The translations under genes were made by a program, and so were the position numbers. Of a stretch of DNA of 64,000 nucleotides, positions 46,153 to 54,643 are shown in pieces (the first letter of the stretch is position 1; every line of letters starts with the position of its first letter). The notes below the pieces were generated by a model, which searched no databases, was not told the DNA's origin, and was given only the letters and a program-made list of their open reading frames with translations. This stretch comes from CAVSRC01 sp963782045 (lineage in GTDB: Bacteria; Pseudomonadota; Alphaproteobacteria; Rhizobiales; Kaistiaceae), in NCBI GenBank assembly GCA_963782045.1, contig CAWAIR010000006.1, positions 310,001 to 374,000 on the forward strand. Direction: 5' to 3'.

Positions 46153-47071
46153 CGTCGTCCTTCAACGCCAGCGCCCGCTGGTAAAGGTCGCGGCGCTTGA
46201 GGCCGGTGAGCGCCGCCGCCTCGGTAACCGCCTGGCTGAGCGGCTTCTCCCGGAGCAATTCGGCGAGCAGCCGCTCGGCATCCTCGGCCGAGGGCGCCGC
46301 GGCCGCCGGTGGGCCGACCACAACCACGATCTCGCCCCTGGGCGGGCCGTCTGCGGCGAAGGTTTCAGCCAAGCCGCCGAGCGTGCCGACGACGACGGTC
46401 TCGAAGGCCTTGGTGAGCTCGCGGGCGATCGCGGCAGGGCGTTCGCCCGACAGCACCGCCGCCATGTCGGCGAGCGCGGCGGCAAGCCGCGGACCAGTCT
46501 CGTAGAAGACGAGCGTCGCCGGCACCGCCTTCAGCTCGGCCAGGCGCGTCCGGCGGGCCGCAGACTTCGGCGGCAGGAAGCCGGCAAAGAGGAAAGAATC
46601 GGTCGGCAGCCCCGCCGCGACCAGGCCGGCAAGCAAGGCGGAGGCACCGGGGACCGGAACCACCGCATGGCCGGCGTCGCGGACTTCGCGCACCAGCTTG
46701 TAGCCGGGATCGGAGATCAACGGCGTGCCGGCGTCGCTGGTGAGCGCCACCGCCTTGCCCGCCGCCAGCTCTGCCAGCAGCCGCGGCCGCTGTTTCGGCG
46801 CATTGTGGTCGTGATAGGCGACGAGTGGGGTGACGATGCCATAGTGGCGGAGCAACACCGCCGTCACCCGCGTATCCTCGCAGGCGATGAGGTCGGCGGC
46901 GGCCAGCGTCTCCAGAGCGCGAATCGAGATGTCGCCGAGATTGCCGATGGGCGTGGCGACGACATGGAGGCCGGGGGCAAGCGGCCGGGCAACCATGCGG
47001 TGCCCGGCGATGGCAAAGACCCGGTCGCCGGAGACTTCCGCCCTGTCATTGCCGCTTTTCGAGGCTGTCAT
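46139..47071 (-). CDS. rsmI: 16S rRNA (cytidine(1402)-2'-O)-methyltransferase
   Basis: Methylates C1402 in the ribosomal decoding centre. 310 residues. The SAM-binding tetrapyrrole-methylase fold has LHVVATPIGNLGDISIRALE, DLIACEDTRVTAVLLRHYGI, ALTSDAGTPLISDPGYKLV and VVPVPGASALLAGLVAAGL. The C-terminal extension ends near LKRRDLYQRALALKDD. The first 25 residues are poorly conserved, so the true start could be a little downstream. It diverges from the LpoA-like gene. Confidence 0.95.
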   Translation of the reverse strand: MTASKSGNDRAEVSGDRVFAIAGHRMVARPLAPGLHVVATPIGNLGDISIRALETLAAADLIACEDTRVTAVLLRHYGIVTPLVAYHDHNAPKQRPRLLAELAAGKAVALTSDAGTPLISDPGYKLVREVRDAGHAVVPVPGASALLAGLVAAGLPTDSFLFAGFLPPKSAARRTRLAELKAVPATLVFYETGPRLAAALADMAAVLSGERPAAIARELTKAFETVVVGTLGGLAETFAADGPPRGEIVVVVGPPAAAAPSAEDAERLLAELLREKPLSQAVTEAAALTGLKRRDLYQRALALKDDDGAV

Positions 47072-47186
47072 GGAGCAATCGTCCAGGTTCCACGGGGCGA
47101 AGATGATGAAATTTTGACAGACTGTCGTTTAGGCCTATGATTTGACGGCCTTTTACCGGCTCCGGGGGCGAGCAGGGGAGAAATTC

Positions 47187-48401
47187 TTGAGCGGCATTGG
47201 TTTCTTGCGTCCTGGATTCAGGACGGCGCGCCGGGCTGTAGTGCTGGCTTCGGCTCTGTTTCTCGCCGCCTGCACGGGCGTGGGTATGGGCGGCGGGGGC
47301 ACCAGCGGATTCGATTTCAGCGGCGCCAACCAACCGGTCACCGGCGAGGTGCTGGGCAGCGGCGCGGTCAAGGTCGGCCTGTTGCTGCCGCTGTCGGCGA
47401 CCGGCAATGCCGGCCAGATCGCCAGGGACCTCAGGAACGCCGCAGACCTTGCCATCCGCGACTTCAAGACCGCCGGCATCCAGGTTCTGGTCAAGGACGA
47501 TCGCGGCACGGCCGACGGGGCGCGGGCGGCGGCCACTGCCGCCATCGCGCAGGGCGCCGAACTGATCATCGGACCGCTCTTCGCCCAGTCGGTGACCGCG
47601 GCGGCCCAGGTCGCCAAGGCGCAGAACGTGCCGGTGGTGGCCTTCTCGACCGACACCACCACGGCCTCGCCCGGCGTCTATCTCCTGAGCTTCCTGCCGC
47701 AAGGCGACGTCGACCGGATCATCAGCTATGCCGCCGCCAAGGGCCGGCGTTCCTTCGCCGCACTGCTGCCCGACACCGCCTATGGCACCATCGTCGAGGC
47801 CGCGCTGCAACGGGCGGTCGCCAATGCCCGCGGGCGGGTGATGTCGGTCGAGCGCTACGCTCTCGACAAGACCGCCATGCAGACCAAGGCGACGGCGATC
47901 GCGGGCCTGGTCAAATCGGGCACGGTCGACGCGGTGTTCATGCCGGGCGGCGCCCAGGAGGCGCCGTTCCTCGCCCAGATCATGGCCGCCGCCGGCGTCG
48001 ACGCCAACAAGATCACCTATCTCGGCAGCGGCCAGTGGGACGACCCGGCGGTGGCGGCCGAATCGACGCTGAACGGCGCGCTCTACCCGGCGCCGGACGA
48101 TTCGGGCTTCGCCAGCTTCTCGCAGCGCTACCAGGCGGCCTACGGCGCGGCGCCGAGCCGGACGGCGACGCTCTCCTACGACGCGGTCAGCCTCGCCGCC
48201 GGCCTCACCGCCCGCTTCGGCGCCCAGCGGTTCTCACAAGCCACGCTGACCAATCCGAGCGGGTATATCGGCCTCGACGGCGCCTTCCGTTTCCTGTCGA
48301 GCGGGCTGAACCAGCGCAGTCTGGCGATCTACCAGATCAACAACGGCAAGGCGGTGCTGGTCGATCCGGCGCCACGGACCTTCGCCCGCTCAGGCGCATG
48401 A
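47187..48401 (+). CDS. Lipoprotein with type 1 periplasmic-binding fold, penicillin-binding protein activator (LpoA)-like
   Basis: About 404 residues. A signal peptide ends at the lipobox LAAC (Cys 29), so it should be a lipoprotein. The mature part is a Leu/Ile/Val-binding-like fold: VKVGLLLPLSATGNAGQIARD, GAELIIGPLFAQSV, VPVVAFSTDTTTASPGVYLL. The same gene neighbourhood as enteric lpoA (next to rsmI and yraN) favours a role in activating a penicillin-binding protein over transport. The start is TTG at 47187 behind GGGGAG; another TTG at 47142 is possible. Confidence 0.88.
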   Translation: MSGIGFLRPGFRTARRAVVLASALFLAACTGVGMGGGGTSGFDFSGANQPVTGEVLGSGAVKVGLLLPLSATGNAGQIARDLRNAADLAIRDFKTAGIQVLVKDDRGTADGARAAATAAIAQGAELIIGPLFAQSVTAAAQVAKAQNVPVVAFSTDTTTASPGVYLLSFLPQGDVDRIISYAAAKGRRSFAALLPDTAYGTIVEAALQRAVANARGRVMSVERYALDKTAMQTKATAIAGLVKSGTVDAVFMPGGAQEAPFLAQIMAAAGVDANKITYLGSGQWDDPAVAAESTLNGALYPAPDDSGFASFSQRYQAAYGAAPSRTATLSYDAVSLAAGLTARFGAQRFSQATLTNPSGYIGLDGAFRFLSSGLNQRSLAIYQINNGKAVLVDPAPRTFARSGA

Positions 48402-48414
48402 GGAATCCGGCGGC

Positions 48415-49584
48415 CTACGCCGCCAGATCGGCGACCACCGCATCCAGCACGTAGAAGCCGGCGCGGGTGGCGCGCAGGCGGCCGCCGCCGGCGCGCTCGA
48501 CCATGCCATTGGCGAGCAGGTCGTCGAGCCGCGCGGGATCGAGCACGCGGCCGGCCAGCCGGCAATAGCGCTCGAGATCGATGCCCTCGGCCAGACGCAG
48601 GCCCATGAGCAGCATCTCGTCGCCCTCCTCCTCGGCGGTCAGCCGGTCGTCGACGACGATGCCGTCGCCCCATGCCTCGACCTTGTCCAGCCAGACCTCA
48701 GGCGCCCGCTCGGCGGCAAGCGCATGGCGTCCGTCGGCGAGCTTGAGGCGGCCGTGGGCGCCGGGGCCGGCGCCGGCATATTCGCCGTAGCGCCAGTAGA
48801 CCAGGTTGTGCCGGCACTCGGCGCCGGGCGCGGCGTGGTTGGAGATCTCGTAGGCCGGCAGGCCGGCGGCATCGCATACGTCCTGGGTGACGGCATAGAG
48901 GTCGGCGGCGTGGTCCGGGTCGGGAACGGCGATCTTGCCTGCCTCATGGAGGGCGAAGAAGGGCGTGCCCGGCTCGATGGTGAGCTGGTAGAGCGACAGA
49001 TGATCGGCGGCGAGCTTGAGCGCCGCGGCGAGTTCCGCCTGCCAGCCGGCCGGCGTCTGGCCGGGGCGGGCGTAAATGAGATCGAAGGAGAGGCGGGGGA
49101 AGGTCGCCCGCGCGATCTCGATGGCTGCAAGCGCCTGGGCGACATCGTGCAGCCGGCCGAGGAATTTCAGGTCGGCGTCGTTGAGTGCCTGCACGCCGAG
49201 CGACAGGCGGTTGACGCCGGCGGCGCGATAGCCGCGGAAGCGTTCTGCCTCGACCGATGACGGATTGGCCTCCATGGTCACCTCGACATCGGGCGACAGC
49301 GGCCAGTGCCTGGCGACCGCATCGAGGATGGCGCCGACCGTCGCCGGCTCCATCAGCGAGGGCGTGCCGCCGCCGAGAAAGATGCTGTTGACGGTGCGGC
49401 CGGGCGCGCGCCCGGCCAGCGCCGCGATCTCGCGGGCAAACGCGGCGGCGAAGCGCGCCTGATCGGGCGGCTGGTGGCGGACGTGGCTGTTGAAATCGCA
49501 ATAGGGGCACTTGGCCGCGCAGAACGGCCAGTGGACATAGACGCCGAAGCCCGGCTCGCGGGGCTCAGGCCCGGGGCCACTCAT
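48415..49584 (-). CDS. hemW: Radical SAM heme chaperone HemW (HemN-like)
   Basis: 389 residues. The radical-SAM cluster motif is VYVHWPFCAAKCPYCDFNSH (C-x3-C-x2-C). SIFLGGGTPSLM and VTMEANPSSVEAERF follow, and a C-terminal winged domain ends RATRAGFYVLDAVVADL. It lacks the fourth cysteine pattern of true coproporphyrinogen dehydrogenase, in line with HemW, a heme-delivery protein. It overlaps rdgB by four bases and converges on the LpoA-like gene. Confidence 0.95.
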   Translation of the reverse strand: MSGPGPEPREPGFGVYVHWPFCAAKCPYCDFNSHVRHQPPDQARFAAAFAREIAALAGRAPGRTVNSIFLGGGTPSLMEPATVGAILDAVARHWPLSPDVEVTMEANPSSVEAERFRGYRAAGVNRLSLGVQALNDADLKFLGRLHDVAQALAAIEIARATFPRLSFDLIYARPGQTPAGWQAELAAALKLAADHLSLYQLTIEPGTPFFALHEAGKIAVPDPDHAADLYAVTQDVCDAAGLPAYEISNHAAPGAECRHNLVYWRYGEYAGAGPGAHGRLKLADGRHALAAERAPEVWLDKVEAWGDGIVVDDRLTAEEEGDEMLLMGLRLAEGIDLERYCRLAGRVLDPARLDDLLANGMVERAGGGRLRATRAGFYVLDAVVADLAA

Positions 49585-50216
49585 TTTCTCGGAATCCTGG
49601 CACGGGCGAAGGCGGCGAAGGCGAGTGCCCGGTGGGACATGCTCTTCTTTTCCTCCGTCGACATCTCCGCATAGGTGCGGTCGTAACCGTCCGGCACGAA
49701 CATCGGGTCATAGCCGAAGCCGTTGTCGCCGCGCGGCGGCCAGACCATGTGACCCTTGACCTCGCCGCGGAAGGTGGCGGTGGCGCCGGTCGGCCAGGCA
49801 AGGCAGAGGACGGCCACGAACTTCGCGGCGCGCGCCTCCGGCTGAATAGCGCCGGCCGCCTGCAAACCGTCCTCGACGCGCTGCATGGCGGCGGCGAAAT
49901 CCTTGTCCGCTCCCGCCCAGCGGGCCGAATAGACGCCGGGATCGCCGCCGAGGGCATCGACACAGACGCCGGAATCGTCGGCCAGCGCCGGATGGCCGGA
50001 GGCGATGGCCGCGGCGATCCCCTTCAGCATGGCGTTTTCGGCAAAGGTGCGGCCGGTCTCTTCCGGCTCCGGCAGGCCAAGCGAGGCGGCGGTGACGACG
50101 GTGAGCTCGGCCGGCGCCACCAGCGCCTCGATCTCGCGCAGCTTGCCGGGATTGTGGGTGGCCACGACCAGCGTGTCGCCCGGCTTGAGCAGCCCTCCTG
50201 CCGCCGGCGCTTTCAA
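49581..50216 (-). CDS. rdgB: Non-canonical purine NTP pyrophosphatase (RdgB/HAM1)
   Basis: Hydrolyses ITP, dITP and XTP so they are not built into nucleic acid. About 211 residues. LVVATHNPGKLREIEALV, ALADDSGVCVDALGGDPGVYSARWAG and DNGFGYDPMFVPDGYDRTYAEM are family signatures. No ATG is in place. A TTG at 50216, overlapping the rph stop, gives a short leader before the conserved LVVATHNPGKL and is the best available start, though its ribosome site is weak. Confidence 0.95.
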   Translation of the reverse strand: MKAPAAGGLLKPGDTLVVATHNPGKLREIEALVAPAELTVVTAASLGLPEPEETGRTFAENAMLKGIAAAIASGHPALADDSGVCVDALGGDPGVYSARWAGADKDFAAAMQRVEDGLQAAGAIQPEARAAKFVAVLCLAWPTGATATFRGEVKGHMVWPPRGDNGFGYDPMFVPDGYDRTYAEMSTEEKKSMSHRALAFAAFARARIPRK

Positions 50217-50950
50217 AGGATGGCCAGCTTCTGCAGCTCGACGAGGTGCGCGATGCCGTCGCGGGCGAGGCCCTTCATGGCCTCGAACTCCTCGTCGCTG
50301 AAGGGGGCGCCCTCGGCGGTCGACTGAATCTCGACGAAACCGCCGGCGCCGGTCATGACGAAATTGGCGTCGGTCTCCGCCTCGCTGTCCTCGGCATAGT
50401 CGAGGTCGAGCACGGGTGACCCACGAAACATGCCGACCGAGACGGCGGCGACGTGGTCGGCGAGCACCGGCTTCGACAGAATGTCGCGGGCGCGCATCCA
50501 CTCGATGCAGTCGCGCAGCGCCACCCAGGCACCGGTGATCGAGGCGGTGCGCGTGCCGCCGTCGGCCTGGAGCACGTCGCAATCGATCATGATCTGGCGT
50601 TCGCCGAGCGCCGGCAGATCGACCACGGCGCGCAGCGACCGGCCGATCAGGCGCTGGATCTCGAGCGTGCGGCCGGACTGCTTGCCGGCCGAGGCCTCGC
50701 GCCGGGTGCGCTCATGGGTGGCGCGCGGCAACATGCCGTATTCGGCGGTGACCCAGCCCTTGCCGGCGCCGCGCAGCCAGGCAGGCACCTTGTCGTCGAG
50801 GCTGGCCGTGCACAGCACGTGGGTATCGCCGAATTTGACCAGGCAGGAGCCCTCGGCGTGGCGGGAATAGCCGCGCTCGAGGCTGATCGGGCGCATTTCG
50901 GTGGTGGCACGCCGAGACGGGCGCGGCGCGGGGGAAGTGGCGCTATCCAT
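50213..50950 (-). CDS. rph: Ribonuclease PH
   Basis: A 3'-5' phosphorolytic exoribonuclease that trims tRNA 3' ends. 245 residues from the ATG at 50950. RPISLERGYSRHAEGSCLV, GWVTAEYGMLPRATHERTRRE, QIMIDCDVLQADGGTRTASI and TGAGGFVEIQSTAEGAPFS mark the family. It diverges from hrcA with 90 bases between starts, a typical rhizobial arrangement. Confidence 0.97.
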   Translation of the reverse strand: MDSATSPAPRPSRRATTEMRPISLERGYSRHAEGSCLVKFGDTHVLCTASLDDKVPAWLRGAGKGWVTAEYGMLPRATHERTRREASAGKQSGRTLEIQRLIGRSLRAVVDLPALGERQIMIDCDVLQADGGTRTASITGAWVALRDCIEWMRARDILSKPVLADHVAAVSVGMFRGSPVLDLDYAEDSEAETDANFVMTGAGGFVEIQSTAEGAPFSDEEFEAMKGLARDGIAHLVELQKLAIL

Positions 50951-51040
50951 GGCGCTTCTTAGGCATGGCGCGCTGGCGCCGTAAAGCCCTGCTTGAAACT
51001 GCGGTAAAAACCGACACTTAATGGGCTCCGGACCGAGCCC

Positions 51041-52147
51041 ATGAGCACACACGAACCACCATCGACCCGTCTCATCGCGCAGAGCGAATCACGGACCTCG
51101 GCGCTGGCCGCCCTCGACCGCCGCTCGCGCGAGATCTTCCGCCGGATCGTCGACACCTATCTGGAGACCGGCGAGCCGGTCGGCTCGCGCAACATCAGCC
51201 GGGTGCTGCCGATGGCGTTGTCGCCGGCCTCGGTGCGCAACGTCATGGCCGATCTCGAACAGCTCGGCCTGATCCACGCGCCGCACACCTCGGCCGGGCG
51301 GCTGCCGACGGAATTCGGCCTGCGCTTCTTCGTCGATGCGCTGCTCGAGGTGGGCGACCTGTCGGCGGAGGAGCGCGGCCAGATCGAGGCGCGGGTCAAG
51401 GCGCAGACGCCGGGGCGGACGGTCGAGAACGTGCTCAGCGAAGCAAGCCAGGCGCTCTCCGGCCTGTCCCGCGGCGCCGGCGTGGTGCTCGCCGGCAAGG
51501 CCGACATCAGGCTCAAGCACATCGAATTCATCCGCCTGGAGCCGACCCGCGCCCTGGTGGTGCTGGTCGGCGAGGGCGGCTCGGTCGAGAACCGGCTGAT
51601 CGACCTCGCCCTCGGCACGACGCCGTCGAGCCTGATCGAGGCGGCGAACTACCTCAATGCGCATCTCCGCGGCCGCTCGCTGTCGGAAGCGCGGACCGAG
51701 CTGGAGCGCTGCGAGAAGGAGGCGCAGGCCGAACTCGACAAGCTGACCCAGCAACTGGTCACCGCCGGGCTCGCCTCGTGGACCGAGGCCGGCGACGGCC
51801 AGCCGGAGACGCTGATCGTGCGCGGGCGCGCCAACCTGCTGGAGGACGTCACCGCCTCGGCCGACCTCGAACGCATCCGCCTGCTGTTCGACGACCTCGA
51901 AACCCAGCGCGAGCTCATCCGCCTGCTCGGCAGCGCCGAGAGCGGCGACGGCGTGCGCATCTTCATCGGTTCGGAGAACCGGCTGTTCTCGCTCTCCGGG
52001 TCGTCGCTGGTGGTCTCGCCCTATCGCGACAGCGAGCAGCGGGTGGTCGGTGTGCTCGGCGTCATCGGCCCGACGCGGCTGAACTACGCGCGCATCGTGC
52101 CGATGGTCGATTATACCGCCAAGGTGGTGGGCCGGCTGCTGGGCTAA
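51041..52147 (+). CDS. hrcA: Heat-inducible transcription repressor HrcA
   Basis: Represses chaperone operons by binding CIRCE repeats; GroE is thought to fold it. 368 residues. A winged helix at the N-terminus (SREIFRRIVDTYLETGEPVG, ASVRNVMADLEQLGLIHAPH, TSAGRLPTEFGLRFFVD) is followed by the GAF-like domain and IFIGSENRLFSLSGSSLVVSPY near the end. No CIRCE repeat was seen before hrcA, dnaK or grpE, so its target (often groESL) is likely outside the window. Confidence 0.97.
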   Translation: MSTHEPPSTRLIAQSESRTSALAALDRRSREIFRRIVDTYLETGEPVGSRNISRVLPMALSPASVRNVMADLEQLGLIHAPHTSAGRLPTEFGLRFFVDALLEVGDLSAEERGQIEARVKAQTPGRTVENVLSEASQALSGLSRGAGVVLAGKADIRLKHIEFIRLEPTRALVVLVGEGGSVENRLIDLALGTTPSSLIEAANYLNAHLRGRSLSEARTELERCEKEAQAELDKLTQQLVTAGLASWTEAGDGQPETLIVRGRANLLEDVTASADLERIRLLFDDLETQRELIRLLGSAESGDGVRIFIGSENRLFSLSGSSLVVSPYRDSEQRVVGVLGVIGPTRLNYARIVPMVDYTAKVVGRLLG

Positions 52148-52173
52148 CCGCCGGCCCGACCGCCCGATTCCGC

Positions 52174-52467
52174 CTATGCCGGCTCCAGCGCGACGACCAC
52201 ACCGGTCGGTTCCGGATCGTGGGGCGCGAGCTGGGAGCGGCTTTCGTCGCTCCAGCTTGCCACCTTGACGACCTGTCCGGCCTCGGCGCCGCCGTCGGCC
52301 GGTGCCTTGGCCGGCTCGACAATGCTGAGACCGTCGCCGTTGACAAAGTAGGTGTGCTCGCCGCCGAAGACGTTGTTCAACTGGGGCACCGAGGGATGGT
52401 CCTCGGGGATGACCTGCGCATCGAACTGGCCGAGCGTCTGGTTGACGTTCGCGGGGGAGAGTTTCAT
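52174..52467 (-). CDS. Conserved small hypothetical protein
   Basis: 97 residues from the ATG at 52467, preceded by GAGGAG. The sequence MKLSPANVNQTLGQFDAQVI, PSVPQLNNVFGGEHTYFVNGDG and LSIVEPAKAPAD resembles short conserved Hyphomicrobiales proteins of unknown function. It is soluble and acidic, with no signal peptide. It converges on hrcA. The 260-base space to the next gene (52468-52727) shows no other ORF that I can support. Confidence 0.78.
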   Translation of the reverse strand: MKLSPANVNQTLGQFDAQVIPEDHPSVPQLNNVFGGEHTYFVNGDGLSIVEPAKAPADGGAEAGQVVKVASWSDESRSQLAPHDPEPTGVVVALEPA

Positions 52468-52727
52468 CTCGCGCTCCTCATTTCGGTTGGGTGAATGCCC
52501 AAGAGTTGCTGGGCGCGGCCTGCCACAGCGAGTGTGGTCAATCCTCACGAGACCGGTCGGCCGTCCGGCTCCTCTCCCTCACCTATGGTCGCGGGTCGGA
52601 GGTTCAACCGTGCGGCGCGCATTCGCCGGTACCATGTGAGCCCCTACCCGCCGCTTCAGCGCCGTAGCATGATGGCGCCCTAGACTGAGACCGGCGCCAC
52701 AGCAGAGCGCCCGCGGGAGGACGTGCG

Positions 52728-54635
52728 GTGGGCAAGGCAGGGGACGGCGCCGACTTCAACAGCCGCGTCTTCGACCTGCGCATGGAGCGCAGCCGCGCCG
52801 ACCTCTACGGCATGCTGGAGCGCCTCTACGGCGAACACCCGGACTATGCGCGCTTCTGCACGAAGCTGACCAAGCTCCTCGCCGAATCCTGGGCGTCGCG
52901 GCCGGACGAGCTCAAATGGCTCGACCTCAAGCGCGACCTCGAGCCCGACTGGTTCCAGCGGCCGGCGATGGCCGGCTACGTGTTCTATATCGACCGCTTC
53001 GCCGGCGATCTCGCCCACATCGCCGAGCGGCTCGATTATCTGGAAACTCTCGGCATCACCTACGTCCACCTGATGCCCTGCCTGAAGCCGCGGCCGGGCG
53101 ACAGCGACGGCGGCTATTCGGTGATGGACTACCGCGCCGTCGATCCGGCCTACGGCACCATGGACGAGCTGGAGGCGCTGGCCGGGCTCCTGCGCCAGCG
53201 CGGCATCAGCCTGTGCGTCGACCTGGTGCTCAACCACACCGCCAAGGAGCACGACTGGGCGAAGAAGGCGCGGAAGGGCGTCCGCAAATATCAGGACTAC
53301 TACCTGATGTTCGACGACGACACGTGCCCCAAGGAATACGAGAAGACGCTGATCGAGATCTTTCCCGACAACGCGCCGGGGAGCTTCACCTTCTACCCGG
53401 ACATCGGCCCCGGCGGCAAATGGGTGTGGACGACCTTCAACGAGCACCAGTGGGACCTCAACTGGGCGAACCCGCAGGTCTTTCTCGAAATGGCGGGGAT
53501 CATGCTGTTCCTCGCCAACAAGGGCATCGACGTGCTGCGCTTCGATGCGCCCGCCTTCCTATGGAAGCGGATGGGGACGCGCTGCCAGTCGGAGCCCGAG
53601 GTGCACATGCTGCTGCATGCGCTGCGCGCGGCGAGCCGCATCGCGGCGCCGGCGACGATCCACCTGGAGGAGGCGATCGTCTCGCCGGCGGAGATGATCC
53701 CCTATCTCGGCCTCGGCGAGCACACCGGCCGCGAAGGCAACCTCGCCTACCACAATTCGCTGATGGTGCAGTTCTGGTCGGCGCTGGCCGCACGCGACAC
53801 GCAGCTGATGGCCCACGTGCTGAAAACGCATTTTCCGCCCGCGCTCGACAACGCCACCTACGCCACCTACCTGCGCTGCCACGACGACATCGGCTGGGCG
53901 GTGACCGACGAGGACGCCCGCGCCGTCGGCCTCGACGGCTTCCTGCACCGCGCCTTCCTCTCCGACTTCTACGAGGGGGTCTTTCCGGGCTCGTTCAGCA
54001 AGGGCGAAATCTTCCAGTTCAATCCGGCGACCGGCGACAAGCGCATCAGCGGCACCTGCGCCTCGCTCGCCGGGCTGGAGCGGGCAGAGACGGCGGCCGA
54101 GCCAAGCGGCATCGATCGGGCGATCGACCGAATCCTGCTTGGCCACGCGCTGATCGCAAGCTTCGGCGGCATTCCGCTGATCTACATGGGCGACGAGATC
54201 GCGCTCACCAACGATTACGGCTACGTCGACGACCCGGCGCATGCCCATGACAGCCGCTGGGTGCACCGGCCGCGCATGGACTGGGACCGCGCCGCCGAGG
54301 CCATGTCAGGCGACAGCGAGACGCCGGCGGCGCGGGTGTGGCACGGCGTGCGCGCCATCCTCGAACGGCGGCGGGCGATGCCCGAGTTCCATGCCGCCAA
54401 TCCCACCCTCATCGCCGACACCGGCGAGGCCAACCTCTTCGCCTTCGTGCGCAAGGCACCGACCAATGCGGTCGTCTGCCTCTACAATTTCAGGGAATTC
54501 TGGTCGGCGATCGGCGCCGACTGGGCGGCCGCCCAGGGCGCCAGGGAATTCTTCGACGGTCTGTCGAACGCGCCGGTCGCCCTTCACGACGGCCGCATCC
54601 TGCTGCCGCCCTATGCGCGGGTGTGGCTGCGCTAA
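52728..54635 (+). CDS. GH13 alpha-amylase family enzyme, amylosucrase-like
   Basis: 635 residues. Catalytic residues: nucleophile Asp in VLRFDAPAFLWKRMGT (near residue 273), acid/base Glu in HLEEAIVSPAEM (near 317) and transition-state Asp in LRCHDDIGWAVTDEDA (near 386). These segments, the MGT after the nucleophile region and the C-terminal DSRWVHRPRMDW strongly resemble amylosucrase/sucrose-hydrolysing GH13 enzymes. It likely acts on sucrose, forming alpha-glucan or splitting it. The start is GTG at 52728 behind GGGAGGA. No signal peptide. No partner genes are adjacent. Confidence 0.9.
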   Translation: MGKAGDGADFNSRVFDLRMERSRADLYGMLERLYGEHPDYARFCTKLTKLLAESWASRPDELKWLDLKRDLEPDWFQRPAMAGYVFYIDRFAGDLAHIAERLDYLETLGITYVHLMPCLKPRPGDSDGGYSVMDYRAVDPAYGTMDELEALAGLLRQRGISLCVDLVLNHTAKEHDWAKKARKGVRKYQDYYLMFDDDTCPKEYEKTLIEIFPDNAPGSFTFYPDIGPGGKWVWTTFNEHQWDLNWANPQVFLEMAGIMLFLANKGIDVLRFDAPAFLWKRMGTRCQSEPEVHMLLHALRAASRIAAPATIHLEEAIVSPAEMIPYLGLGEHTGREGNLAYHNSLMVQFWSALAARDTQLMAHVLKTHFPPALDNATYATYLRCHDDIGWAVTDEDARAVGLDGFLHRAFLSDFYEGVFPGSFSKGEIFQFNPATGDKRISGTCASLAGLERAETAAEPSGIDRAIDRILLGHALIASFGGIPLIYMGDEIALTNDYGYVDDPAHAHDSRWVHRPRMDWDRAAEAMSGDSETPAARVWHGVRAILERRRAMPEFHAANPTLIADTGEANLFAFVRKAPTNAVVCLYNFREFWSAIGADWAAAQGAREFFDGLSNAPVALHDGRILLPPYARVWLR

Positions 54636-54643
54636 AGCGCCCG

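Noticed and set aside
50951..51040. CIRCE element before hrcA
   Set aside because: The TTAGCACTC-N9-GAGTGCTAA pattern was not seen here, nor before dnaK or grpE.
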